From positions 1 to 41,359 of the forward strand of contig DITN01000092.1 in NCBI GenBank assembly GCA_002422865.1: a stretch of 41,359 nt of DNA, given 5' to 3'. The DNA comes from Bacteroidetes bacterium UBA6183 (GTDB taxonomy: Bacteria; Bacteroidota; Bacteroidia; UKL13-3). The notes under the pieces were generated by a model. It was not told where the DNA came from and did no database searches. It saw nothing but the letters and a program-made list of their open reading frames with translations. Position numbers and translations under genes: made by a program. Position 1 is the stretch's first letter, and each line of letters starts with the position of its first letter. This document shows, piece after piece, positions 32,601-40,067 of this stretch.

Positions 32601-35528
32601 CGTGTTTCTTAATATAAAAACAGAGTCAGTTCCGTTTCTAAAGGTGTAAATATCAATGTTGTGGTCTCCATCCCAATCTACGGTGTAATATGATGTTATC
32701 GCTGTTAAATTTGTGCCTTGTATGGTATAAATAGATGGCGCGTTGAATGTACTTGCAAAACTAGTGGCGGCAGCACCCTTATTTGTAAAAAAGAAAATTT
32801 TGCCTCTTTGAGTTGTTTGCTGGCTAAGTGCTATTAAATCAAGATAGCCATCATTATTTAAATCTGTTGCAGATATATTTACAATGCTAAAATATCCTGT
32901 ATTAAATGTAGCTGGTGATGTAAAAGTAATGTTTGTGCCAACTGTTGTATTTCTGCACAAATTAATGTTGGTGGTGTTAATGTCGATAGCCCCCACAACA
33001 ATATCTTTTCTATTATCATTGTCAATGTCTGCAATACAAAATGTTTGGCCGCTATAATTACTAGTAAGTGGATATGTAATTGGAGTAGAAAATTTCACGG
33101 TATCTTCACCCATTCGGGTTATGTTGGTGTAAATTTTTATTGGTACACCTATTTGAAGCACAACAAGGTCGCAAAGACCATCGTTGTTAAGGTCATCTGC
33201 GTTTACAATAATTTCACCATTAAACTGTAATGTGGTGTTTTTAACAACCACACTATACCCTTGAATGTAAAACCGGTCTGGTGTACCATCTCCATCAAAG
33301 TCTTGGTGGAAATTGAAATTGTTTAAAACCGGCCTTTCAGTTGTTTCTTTAAATTTAATTTGCTCTAATGGCGACTTTGTAAAATTGTATGGCTCCAGAG
33401 TGTAAGGGATGTCTACCTTACCATTATTGTCTATGTCGGCAGCACTGGTTGTAGGTGATGTGTAATATTGGTTTTTAGCAATTACTGTTGCCGGACCGAA
33501 TTTTAACAGGTTGTTTCCTTTAGTACCATCAAATTGGTAATTAAATTTAGTGTCTAATCGTTTGGTATAACCTACAGATTGATGTACAATGTTTCCGGTA
33601 GTGGCACCTTTGGGCACTTCAACAATTATTTGAGTTGGCACAACCGATAAAATTTTAGCTTGTTTACCACCAATAAACACCGTGTTGTCGAATGTGTTAA
33701 AGCCAGTACCCGTTAAAGTAAGGGTTTGTCCTGCAACTCCGAAACCTTGATTTGAAACGGAAATTAAGTTTGGGTTTTCGGGAACAATAAGCAAAGAGTC
33801 GAGTATTATTTGTTCATAATAAGGACTCAAGCGGGTGACCTTTAGCTTGTAATTGTTACTTGCTTGAGAAACAACCGGAACTGTAAAGTTAAATTTCACA
33901 AACGAACTATCTGATGCAACTGTTTGGGTAAAGCTTGGGCTAACAAAAAAGCCGGTTTCATCAGAAATTTCGAGTGTGTAATTGTTTGCTAAGCCCGGTT
34001 TTGTTTGTGATGTAACATATATACCGGCATTTCTTCCACTTATCCATTTTTTCTGAATAATTTTACTTATAAAAGTATCAGCAGGTGTAGCGATAATGTT
34101 ATGGTAGTTAAATTGATTGGTTGGTAAGTAGTTATGTGTTCCGATGTCTACTACTCCATCATCATTGGCATCCATAATTTGGTATGTATAGTCGTTAAAC
34201 GGAGAGCTAAATGTTTTACGTAATGTAAAACTGGGAACACCAGAGCCGGGCAACGATGTGTTTTCATATACAACACCCCTGGTTGAACTTAGCGGATGAC
34301 CAATACTTAAAAGATCTTTTTTGCCGTCTCCATTAAAATCGGCAAGTAAAAATGAGTAGCCGGTTATTAGCACATTGGGCGCATCATAGCTTACAGGGCC
34401 GCCAATGGTTGACGTATTAAGTCTTATATTTACATCATAAGAAGACAGGTACAAGATGTCTTTCAATCCATCATTATTCATATCCAATAAATAATTGGAA
34501 GCCGAAGATTTACGATAGCCAACTGCCGGTGCAAAACTCGTTTGTGTAAAAGTTCCTAGTGCAGAGATGTTTCGTAGCACAAAAAAACTATCATATTTTG
34601 CAATGTATATATCTACTTTGCTGTCGTTGTTATAGTCATCAAAATCAAAATTAATGGCTTCGCCTACAAAAATTTTCCCACCATATTCATAATCGTGCAC
34701 ATCGTTCTGCGATTTGTTAATGTATATGTGTAAGTAATTCGCGTCATACATCAAAAAGTCAGAAAGCCCGTCCGAGTTTAAATCAAACAGCCCCACCACA
34801 TTTTCAAACTCTGTGTTTACTTGTTTGAAGGCAATTCCGGTTTGGTGAAATGTATTTAATTGGTTTAAAAATATGGTGTACGCAGGCTTAGCAATATCTT
34901 GCTGCTCTTTTGTTGAAATTGAAATATCCAATTGTCCATCACCATTCAAATCCTCAAAAAATAATTTATTAATATTCTCTCGTAAGTTGGGTAAACTGTA
35001 ATCAATGTTATGCCTTACGTGTTGTTTTGTTACTGAATCGAAAATCAGGTAACCTAATCTTTTATCAATAATTATTTTGTCGAGATAGTTATCACCATTT
35101 AGGTCGGCAGGGTGTAGGTTGAAATAATTATCATTGCTAATGAATGATTGGGTTTTAGACATATCGTTACTTATGGTAGTATTATTTAGCACTAATGGTG
35201 TTATTAGTCTATAAGTAAACCTTAATTCTTGTTTTGATTTTTTACCGTTCTGATAAATCCTAACTTTACAATCTCCCACACCAACAGGCACTTTTACCGA
35301 AATGGTATTGTTATTCACGGCTATAACTCGTGCAGATGCATTACCAAAATAGACTTTAATGTTGTTTAAATTAGTTCCGAAGTTACCGCCTGTTATTATA
35401 CACGCATCACCAATGGCTGCCATTGCAGGAGAGATATTGCTTAATACAGGTAATTGCGAGAAAGAAAGTTTAGCGAGAACAAGAAGAATAAAGGTAATAG
35501 TTACCTTTTTTTGGATTTTTTGCTTCAT
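26685..35528 (-). CDS. Giant secreted FG-GAP/TIG/Ig-like repeat protein with T9SS sorting domain
   Basis: 2947 residues. Signal peptide ~1-24. Four modules follow, each of a TIG/IPT domain, seven FG-GAP/VCBS-type blades and an Ig-like domain with an 'L-S-D-x-x-G-x-F' signature. TIG domains: ~27-106, 587-665, 1128-1205, 1666-1744. Blade motifs of the form D-x-N-x-D-G-x-x-D begin at 142, 193, 249, 298, 349, 397, 453; 698, 743, 779, 834, 889, 951, 1003; 1234, 1282, 1332 (degenerate), 1387, 1440, 1495, 1543; 1777, 1822, 1891, 1954, 2006, 2058, 2108. These probably bind calcium and fold into four seven-bladed propellers. Then come eight ~80-residue Ig-like repeats (~2240-2860) and a T9SS type A tail from about 2870 (L-I-S-L-Y-P-I-P-A-N). 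Expected at the cell surface as an adhesin or glycan-binding scaffold; no catalytic site seen. It sits alone, opposite to the ccm genes. Confidence 0.9.
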   Translation of the reverse strand: MKQKIQKKVTITFILLVLAKLSFSQLPVLSNISPAMAAIGDACIITGGNFGTNLNNIKVYFGNASARVIAVNNNTISVKVPVGVGDCKVRIYQNGKKSKQELRFTYRLITPLVLNNTTISNDMSKTQSFISNDNYFNLHPADLNGDNYLDKIIIDKRLGYLIFDSVTKQHVRHNIDYSLPNLRENINKLFFEDLNGDGQLDISISTKEQQDIAKPAYTIFLNQLNTFHQTGIAFKQVNTEFENVVGLFDLNSDGLSDFLMYDANYLHIYINKSQNDVHDYEYGGKIFVGEAINFDFDDYNNDSKVDIYIAKYDSFFVLRNISALGTFTQTSFAPAVGYRKSSASNYLLDMNNDGLKDILYLSSYDVNIRLNTSTIGGPVSYDAPNVLITGYSFLLADFNGDGKKDLLSIGHPLSSTRGVVYENTSLPGSGVPSFTLRKTFSSPFNDYTYQIMDANDDGVVDIGTHNYLPTNQFNYHNIIATPADTFISKIIQKKWISGRNAGIYVTSQTKPGLANNYTLEISDETGFFVSPSFTQTVASDSSFVKFNFTVPVVSQASNNYKLKVTRLSPYYEQIILDSLLIVPENPNLISVSNQGFGVAGQTLTLTGTGFNTFDNTVFIGGKQAKILSVVPTQIIVEVPKGATTGNIVHQSVGYTKRLDTKFNYQFDGTKGNNLLKFGPATVIAKNQYYTSPTTSAADIDNNGKVDIPYTLEPYNFTKSPLEQIKFKETTERPVLNNFNFHQDFDGDGTPDRFYIQGYSVVVKNTTLQFNGEIIVNADDLNNDGLCDLVVLQIGVPIKIYTNITRMGEDTVKFSTPITYPLTSNYSGQTFCIADIDNDNRKDIVVGAIDINTTNINLCRNTTVGTNITFTSPATFNTGYFSIVNISATDLNNDGYLDLIALSQQTTQRGKIFFFTNKGAAATSFASTFNAPSIYTIQGTNLTAITSYYTVDWDGDHNIDIYTFRNGTDSVFILRNTQVNGSFSASTIERINHYARPIILLPIDLDENGSFDLITGHTDIFCQKNASPRFTILNCKSSLVLGDTINVQFARDSVANLSGQIQLQLSDSAGRFISPTVLAVKTSTNSTDLISAPPPTNLSPNQIYKIRLVNTTNNSFTDTVELRIIPLKQPIVISNYQSISNDTLTITGSNLGEINTVKFGTKRAVIIQKTAQQLKVKLPARAICDYIYFTHNNGTIKTPNELVTNYVKRTPNFQIWQSTKLSANKPSIGVRKLVDLNNDGFTDLLEFYNAKIYVNINDGGNETSTKLIEVINPNMVNQLTTIDFDSDGDEDIIYLTATSLFWIENQLTNGILLFGKPVHLISKAFTTNFYCGDFTGKQGLDIVLHTEENNATIFYTYQKKINTDTNVEFEEIGRVMYVDYLMNVKVTDLDNNGIDDLLMMKKTGDESRIHALTSQPSNSAWLFDTTSVATTKPINDLHACDLDNDSKKEIITKSGYTLNVMKNNTANGFTFQQFSPSIAIDSSYGISVSNGIRVVDFDFDGIKDIVLGTLILRGKSALPSSIFTNYLTGLSLSGVNETQYIFADLNNDNKPDAIRDVILTNILPTIAINPIKEKFFINNSAKVSFNSSQITFDSNNTFRLILSDSTGNFNTSSVVLATKSGINSDTFNFIVPATLSPQNIYKLRVESTHPKIISDNELTLPLFQIVGPITAMPNKAQIGERIKIVGSGLNAPTNKIVVYFNRARAKVLSATDSVLTVVVPPNANHGLISVSIEDYTSNTLLPFVVISPTKNKFDSTCFSSSKEIGNVLSLYSNKTLIDGDGDGFIEFYDKTYNYNAASDSILLNDTYQKDNLIYFERLKPIDDYSGDGIPDAAVVANTWSCSSQPYGTFFSLTTHHRLSKANILRDHFNAKNNITSATNVCYMGHRDWVSGDFDLDGRNEVLSIHGYGAPLVMTKRGDVTSKPFDKYNLPTSMVSYAKQSTNMFLNEKVLLSKGDFNLDGRLDIVTHKSVWLNRIDTVSQKSAVMNGLNEALTLATPEYGESIFSADLNNDNKIDFGVFENDRVVKVSLNQSTPGNLSIAQNQFVVTAPVIISSVNIEDLNGDGKPELILGGRYIYRNTSTANNLSFDTANKITLKYNHQVLSDLSFFDVNADGRLDAIGKTNQNKLIYFKNQFPVFGVKYPKSSFCFNDSLVVELNALDYSFGTNNNFVLQLSDSSGFFANPTTLSNITRVGHIFKLPMPANVGSGKNFKIRIIASAPSDTSSIPQFGFEIKPSFNVPNLTNITGVNVACAGDSILLQSSTLNPLFGYKWLPTNDTVNSNHTPAIKYAKQTGVYHVQTMYDGCAAKSNAIQLTFNTNPVSRFTLGINNKICSGDSILLIADTITNGSYRWYRNNTLLTDTTGTIAIRDSGFYKLKLTNQNNCMAFSRDTFVSRVNKPMANFTLNNGSVFCSGDSVTLSASNISNNKFKWRLNGTVLSNDSLATLRVKTAGNWGLQVTDINNCKSIWVDTLITVNNNPVVNYTLTQSGSCEGDSVIITANTPGVNSFSWYQNQVKLNNDSANFLTVKNNGAYRVKVTSSFGCSTQLTDTLISFNPKPLNTLTLTGKNNLCDNDSLTITAPVAAGYRYNWFKNNIVMTNDTSNTLIVKNSGTYYLKIQNQFGCYNQSKDTQITFNPLPNIHLVPLVSSAICSGDSVMLTAQTNATTTVVSWYKNNQSLMVSSNNMVVKEQGNYYALVVDNNLCQAYTDTISLSINPLPVVNLFANNGVTFCQSDSSILSTTFNPGNKYQWYLNNQLLVNDTLNNIVARTSGLYTLNVKDLNTCEQHADTNITVNALPATPFITKESNELVSSALNGNQWLLNQLLIPNVTSKRLTISQIGNYQVFVTDLNGCKSDTSAPFVYTSVARINDAENLISLYPIPANQNFSLNSSYPIIELVIHDWSGKIVMSKNVENANEIINVSNLAPGIYAVKILVNNIGWITKTISIVR

Positions 35529-35615
35529 TTGGTGAAAATTTCAGCGTGAAATTTAGGTTTAAATTATCAAAATACGCATCTTAAAAAGGCTTAATTTTTT
35601 AGTCTGAAGAGAAAT

Positions 35616-35746
35616 AACCTGCGGATTTTGAACGCAGCTAAAAAGTGTTGATTATCAGCAAAATGAATGGTGATCACTTTGAAGCCAATAAGATTTTATT
35701 AAAATGCCCAAGTAAATATAACGAAGGGCAAGCGCCTCAAGGATAA
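35616..35746 (+). pseudogene. ccmE 3'-end remnant
   Basis: In the ccmE frame this reads E-R-S-stop-K-V-L-I-I-S-K-M-N-G-D-H-F-E-A-N-K and ends C-P-S-K-Y-N-E-G-Q-A-P-Q-G-stop, exactly as CcmE ends. The 5' two thirds are missing and a TAA replaces one codon, so it cannot make a protein. Changes relative to the intact gene are substitutions only. The remnant and its terminator copy lie 140-330 bases upstream of ccmF, where the real ccmE end would stand in an uninterrupted ccm cluster. The rest of the gap 35529-35942 holds the short leader of the giant gene (35529-35615) and AT-rich sequence before ccmF, without other features. Confidence 0.9.
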
Positions 35747-35769
35747 TTAAATTAGATCATGCAATATTT

Positions 35770-35801
35770 AAAGCCCGACTGATTGATCATTCGGGCTTTT
35801 T
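35770..35801 (+). terminator. Duplicated, partly decayed ccmE terminator upstream of ccmF
   Basis: AAAGCCCGA (35770-35778) pairs with TCGGGCTTT (35791-35799), followed by T residues. The inner stem has lost pairs relative to the copy at 26601. It isolates ccmF from upstream transcription, so ccmF needs its own promoter. Confidence 0.8.
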
Positions 35802-35942
35802 TGTGACCTATGTATTTAGTAGCCAATACACAGTAAAAGCACATAACCTAATCTTATAACCAAGTGTAAAATAAGCAAGCAATAAGGCTTTTTTGTGGTT
35901 TTAAAGGTTATTTTCGCAGCTAAATTTAATACGTTTTATATC

Positions 35943-38336
35943 GTGAACGAAGTACAATTTATTGGCGAACGCCTGATATACGGAAACCTAGGGCATTTAG
36001 CCGTAGTGGTTTCATTTGGTACAGCTATTATAGCAACCTTTGCTTATTTATTTGCAGCAAATAATCCTGAAGAAAAATCGTGGCAAAAAATAGCAACAGC
36101 TGCATTTTATACCCACACCTTCTCGGTGTTCAGTATTGTGTTGATGTTGTTTTTAATCATTCGTTTGCATTTGTTTGAGTACCATTATGCATGGCAACAT
36201 TCGTCAACAGATTTACCGCTTGAATACATGGTATCCTGTTTTTGGGAAGGTCAAGAGGGTAGTTTTTTACTATGGATTTTTTGGCATGTGGTAATTGGTA
36301 ACATTTTGGTGCGTACCGCTAAATCGTGGAAGTTTGAAGTGATGGCCGTGGTTATGATGTGCCAAATCGTGCTTACATCCATGCTTATTGGTGTTAAAGT
36401 TTTTGGCTATAAAATTGGTAGCAGTCCTTTTGAATTGTTGCGTAATGCAGTAGAAGGACCAATATTTAAACAAGCCGATTACCTCAGTAAAATAAAAGAC
36501 GGAAATGGTTTAAATCCATTGTTACAAAATTATTGGATGGTTATTCACCCACCTACTTTATTTTTTGGTTTTGCCACCACCATTGTTCCATTTGCTTACG
36601 TAATTGCAGGGTTGTGGAAACGTGATTACGTAGGTTGGTTAAAACCTGCTTTGCCTTGGGCTTTAATCAGTGTAATGGTTTTAGGTGCAGGTATCATTAT
36701 GGGTGGTTTCTGGGCTTACGAAAGTTTAAGCTTTGGTGGTTATTGGGCTTGGGATCCGGTTGAAAATGCATCGCTTGTACCGTGGTTAATTTTAATTGCC
36801 GGTGTACACGTTATGATTATTTATAAAACAACGGGCAACTCGCTAATAGTTGGTATGATATTGATTATCGCAACTTTTCTACTGGTGTTGTACGCTACTT
36901 TTTTAACCCGCAGTGGTGTTTTGGGCAATGCCTCTGTGCATTCGTTTACCGATTTGGGTATGAGTGGACAGTTGTTGGTGTTTATGTTTGTGTTCTTGGG
37001 ACTTTCAATATTTATGTTGGTTAAACGCTGGAAAGAGCTACCACGTAGTGCCAAAGACGAAGATGCATACACCCGCGAATTTTGGATGTTTATAGGCAGT
37101 TTGGTGTTAACCATTTCTGCATTTCAAGTGATATTAACCACATCGGTTCCGGTGTTTAATAAAATGTTTGGTACCAACATGGCACCTCCAAGTGATGTGA
37201 TTCAACACTACAATAAATGGCAAATGCCAATGGCTATTATCATTGCCTTGTTAACCGGTGTTGGTCAGTTGTTAAAGTACAAAAAAAATACCAAGGAGGG
37301 ATTGGTTAAAATTTTAACACATGCTGCTATATCAATTGTATTATCGGTAGCAGCCATGTTTTTATTCGAACTTAAAAATTGGTTTTACATAGGGTTGATG
37401 TTTGCTTCTGTTTATGCAATTGTTGCAAACTTATTTACCATGCGCCCTTATTTAACGGGTAAGTTTAAAATGGCCGGAGCAAGTGTGGCGCATATTGGTT
37501 TTGGTTTACTATTAGTGGGTGTGTTGGTTTCATCGGCCAATAAACAAGTTATTTCCATCAACCAAAGTGGTATGCAATTAAACCCCGAATTTGATGCACA
37601 AGCGAACATGGAACATGTTTATCTCGAAAAAGGTAAAGCATTGCGTATGGGTGATTATGAAATTGAATACAAAGCCGACTCGATTGAGTGGGTGAATAAT
37701 TATTATCAGGTTCATTACAAAAAAATTAAACCAAACTCTAACGAGGTTGATTATGAATTTGATTTATATCCAAACGCGCAAATCAATCCTAAAATGGGAT
37801 TAGTAGCCAACCCGGATACTAAACATTACATTAGTCATGATGTGTTTACTTATGTAAGCTCGGTGCCTAAAGAAAAATCAACCAAATTTGTGCATGAGAA
37901 ACTGCATGAGGTAAAACTAGGTGATACCATATACACCAACAATGGTTATGCTATTTTAGAGAACATTAACTCTAATGCCAAAGAGGCGAATTTGGATGTT
38001 AAAAATTTAAGTTTATTAATTGCTGCCGAGTTAAAAGTATATGCACTTAATGGTACTTATAAAGCAACACCAATGTACGGTATCCGCGAGAATTCAGAGA
38101 TTAAGTTTGAAAGTATTGTTGATGAAGCCAAGTTAAGGTTTAAGTTTATGGGGGTTAATCCTCAAACCAAAACCATAACCATAGAAACAGCTGAGCAAGA
38201 TACCAGTGGCGACTTTATTATTATGAAAGCCATTGTATTTCCTTGGATTAATTTTGTTTGGGCAGGTACCATTGTGATGATTGTTGGCTTCTTGTTGGCC
38301 ATTTGGCGCAGGATGTCGGAAGTGCAAAGAGGGTAG
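35943..38336 (+). CDS. ccmF: Cytochrome c heme lyase component CcmF
   Basis: 797 residues if started at the GTG at 35943 (V-N-E-V-Q-F-I-G-E-R-L), which fits the family's usual opening better than the upstream GTG at 35895. Neither frame has an ATG. It is a multi-span membrane protein that takes heme from CcmE and attaches it to apocytochrome c. Motifs: C-F-W-E-G-Q-E-G-S-F-L-L-W; I-H-P-P-T-L-F-F-G with a periplasmic His near 202; the tryptophan-rich loop G-G-Y-W-A-W-D-P-V-E-N-A (~265); and a histidine in S-V-H-S-F-T-D-L-G. A periplasmic domain (~530-750) precedes the last span. Normally close to ccmC-E; here separated by the giant gene. Confidence 0.92.
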   Translation: MNEVQFIGERLIYGNLGHLAVVVSFGTAIIATFAYLFAANNPEEKSWQKIATAAFYTHTFSVFSIVLMLFLIIRLHLFEYHYAWQHSSTDLPLEYMVSCFWEGQEGSFLLWIFWHVVIGNILVRTAKSWKFEVMAVVMMCQIVLTSMLIGVKVFGYKIGSSPFELLRNAVEGPIFKQADYLSKIKDGNGLNPLLQNYWMVIHPPTLFFGFATTIVPFAYVIAGLWKRDYVGWLKPALPWALISVMVLGAGIIMGGFWAYESLSFGGYWAWDPVENASLVPWLILIAGVHVMIIYKTTGNSLIVGMILIIATFLLVLYATFLTRSGVLGNASVHSFTDLGMSGQLLVFMFVFLGLSIFMLVKRWKELPRSAKDEDAYTREFWMFIGSLVLTISAFQVILTTSVPVFNKMFGTNMAPPSDVIQHYNKWQMPMAIIIALLTGVGQLLKYKKNTKEGLVKILTHAAISIVLSVAAMFLFELKNWFYIGLMFASVYAIVANLFTMRPYLTGKFKMAGASVAHIGFGLLLVGVLVSSANKQVISINQSGMQLNPEFDAQANMEHVYLEKGKALRMGDYEIEYKADSIEWVNNYYQVHYKKIKPNSNEVDYEFDLYPNAQINPKMGLVANPDTKHYISHDVFTYVSSVPKEKSTKFVHEKLHEVKLGDTIYTNNGYAILENINSNAKEANLDVKNLSLLIAAELKVYALNGTYKATPMYGIRENSEIKFESIVDEAKLRFKFMGVNPQTKTITIETAEQDTSGDFIIMKAIVFPWINFVWAGTIVMIVGFLLAIWRRMSEVQRG

Positions 38337-38730
38337 ATATTGGATGTTGGAAGTTGGATGTTAGAAGTTGGAAATTGGAAATTCAAAAATCTAAGCACGA
38401 AACGCAGTTCATCGAAGATAAATTCGAAATTTTGAATAATGAATGACAAATAATGAATTTCGAAGTTTGGAGATTAGATATTGTTAGTAGCCTCTTCGAG
38501 TTTACACAGACTGTAGCGTCTGTTGTTTGCTTTGGGTTGGTTAGCGATGGGGGCAAGTATCGAGAAGCCGTATGTTAGAAGTTGGAAACTAAAGCTCAAA
38601 CCACGAATAACAAACCTTGAACCGCCTGATCAACTAATAACTAGTCAACCAGTCAACCAATAACCAAGCCCCTTGCTTCAACGCCATAAATTAACTATGT
38701 TTATGCCACAATTTTTATAGGATAATTTTA
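38337..38730. other. Repeat-rich intergenic gap after ccmF
   Basis: No gene is supported here. The stretch holds the heptamer array at 38340-38381, a second short copy at 38575-38588, an 8-base tandem AGTCAACC at 38643-38658, and a small inverted repeat ACAGAC / GTCTGT at 38506-38523. No strong terminator or promoter was seen. Confidence 0.6.
38340..38381 (+). repeat. Six tandem 7-bp units
   Basis: Units in phase: TTGGATG, TTGGAAG, TTGGATG, TTAGAAG, TTGGAAA, TTGGAAA. It starts 3 bases after the ccmF stop. The pair TTAGAAG-TTGGAAA recurs at 38575-38588, in the same order. Confidence 0.85.
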
Positions 38731-39507
38731 TTGAAAACTGCTGTTATCATAGGGTCTGGAAATGTAGCCACTTGTTTTGCAAAGGCATTTGTAAACAAAG
38801 GTGTTTCAATTGCTGCAGTGTATAGCCGTAACTTAAATCATGCACAACTGCTTGCTGATGCCGTTGGTGGTGTTGCAACCAACAAATTCAATAAACTACC
38901 TACCGGTGCCGATTTGTATTTAATAGCCGTTAGTGACAATGCGATTGAAAGTGTATCAAAACATTTAAAAGTAACAGGATTGGTTGTACATACATCAGGT
39001 TGTACTGCAATGGATGCTGTAAAGAATAACAAACGATACGGTGTTTTTTACGGGTTACAAACGTTTAATAAAAACACCTTAACAGATTTGTCTCATGTGC
39101 CATTTTTAATAGAAGCATCAAATGATAAAGATGGAAAATTATTGAGGCAATTTGCTTCAAACATCAGTACAAACGTACAATTGGCCAATACAAAACAGCG
39201 CCAAGCTTTACATGTAGCAGCGGTGTTTGCCAATAACTTTTCAAACCATTTGTTTGCCATTGCAAAACAACTGTTGGAACAACACCAATTGTCGTTTGAT
39301 TTGTTGAAGCCTATTATTTTGCAAACCGCGCAAAACGCGGTAACCCACAATCCTGTTGATGTGCAAACCGGGCCGGTGGTAAGAAACGATACCGATACCA
39401 TTGCTACACATTTAGAAGTGCTGCAAAAATATCCGGAGTACAGACAGATATATGAATTGCTTAGTCAAAGCATTCGCGAGCTTCATGTAAAACCAAAAAT
39501 TAAATGA
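38731..39507 (+). CDS. DUF2520 Rossmann-fold protein
   Basis: 258 residues with a TTG start (38731); no nearby in-frame ATG. It opens T-A-V-I-I-G-S-G-N-V-A-T-C-F-A, a GxGxxA nucleotide-binding loop. It continues with A-V-Y-S-R, L-I-A-V-S-D-N-A-I, V-V-H-T-S-G and then a helical C-terminal DUF2520 domain (A-L-H-V-A-A-V-F-A-N-N-F). The whole is related to F420-dependent NADP reductases and pyrroline-5-carboxylate reductases, but the reaction of this group is unknown. The N-terminal domain probably binds NAD(P). It is 7 bases upstream of kdsC, so they are co-transcribed. Confidence 0.82.
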   Translation: MKTAVIIGSGNVATCFAKAFVNKGVSIAAVYSRNLNHAQLLADAVGGVATNKFNKLPTGADLYLIAVSDNAIESVSKHLKVTGLVVHTSGCTAMDAVKNNKRYGVFYGLQTFNKNTLTDLSHVPFLIEASNDKDGKLLRQFASNISTNVQLANTKQRQALHVAAVFANNFSNHLFAIAKQLLEQHQLSFDLLKPIILQTAQNAVTHNPVDVQTGPVVRNDTDTIATHLEVLQKYPEYRQIYELLSQSIRELHVKPKIK

Positions 39508-39514
39508 TCAAATC

Positions 39515-40036
39515 ATGGTGAATAAAGTATTAGAAAATATTAAATGTTTTGTGTTTGATGTGGATGGTGTTTTAACAGATGGAATGACCCTTGCATTAGA
39601 AAGTGGTGAACAAGCCAGGGCATTTAATATTAAAGATGGTTATGGAATAGAGCGTGCTTTACTTGCAGGTTTTCATGTAGCTATTATTAGTGGAGGCAAT
39701 CAACTTGGTGTACGTAAACGATTGGAGTTTTTAAAAATAAAACATATACATTTAGGTGTTAAAAATAAGGTAGAGGTGCTTACCCAATTGTGTAAAGTAA
39801 CTGAAGTAAAACCTGAAGAAATGCTTTATGTGGGTGACGATTTGCCTGATTACGAGGTGATGCAATTGGTGGGGTTACCTTGTTGTCCTGCTGATGCCGT
39901 GAGCGAAATAAAAGAAATCAGTAAGTATGTGTGCGACAATAACGGAGGTAAAGGTTGCGTGCGTGAAGTTATTGAAAAGGTAATGCGCAGGCAAGGAAAA
40001 TGGATACGTTTTGAAAACGAAAATATTAATAACTAA
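39515..40036 (+). CDS. kdsC: KDO-8-phosphate phosphatase KdsC-like HAD phosphatase
   Basis: 173 residues, the usual size for this small HAD group. The nucleophile motif is F-D-V-D-G-V-L-T-D-G (Asp15, Asp17). I-S-G-G carries the motif II serine, a lysine lies in L-G-V-K-N-K, and the metal-binding acidic motif is V-G-D-D-L-P-D-Y. Y-V-C-D-N-N-G-G-K-G-C-V-R-E matches the conserved KdsC C-terminus. It dephosphorylates 3-deoxy-D-manno-octulosonate 8-phosphate in lipopolysaccharide core synthesis. The reaction is assigned from the family. Related sugar phosphatases cannot be wholly excluded. Confidence 0.88.
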   Translation: MVNKVLENIKCFVFDVDGVLTDGMTLALESGEQARAFNIKDGYGIERALLAGFHVAIISGGNQLGVRKRLEFLKIKHIHLGVKNKVEVLTQLCKVTEVKPEEMLYVGDDLPDYEVMQLVGLPCCPADAVSEIKEISKYVCDNNGGKGCVREVIEKVMRRQGKWIRFENENINN

Positions 40037-40067
40037 ACAACGTTATTCATCAAACAAAAATTAACAT

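Larger units (their letters stand above)
35616..35802 (+). repeat. Right copy of the ~187-bp direct repeat
   Basis: Gap-free match to 26447-26633, holding the ccmE 3' remnant and a decayed copy of the ccmE terminator. The match stops abruptly on its left at 35616 and fades out after the terminator T run. Confidence 0.93.

Noticed and set aside
26634..35615. Transposon or integrative element around the giant gene
   Set aside because: There is no transposase, integrase or terminal inverted repeat; only the ccmE-derived direct repeats are seen.
38340..38590. CRISPR array
   Set aside because: Units are 7 bases with no spacers and there are no cas genes.
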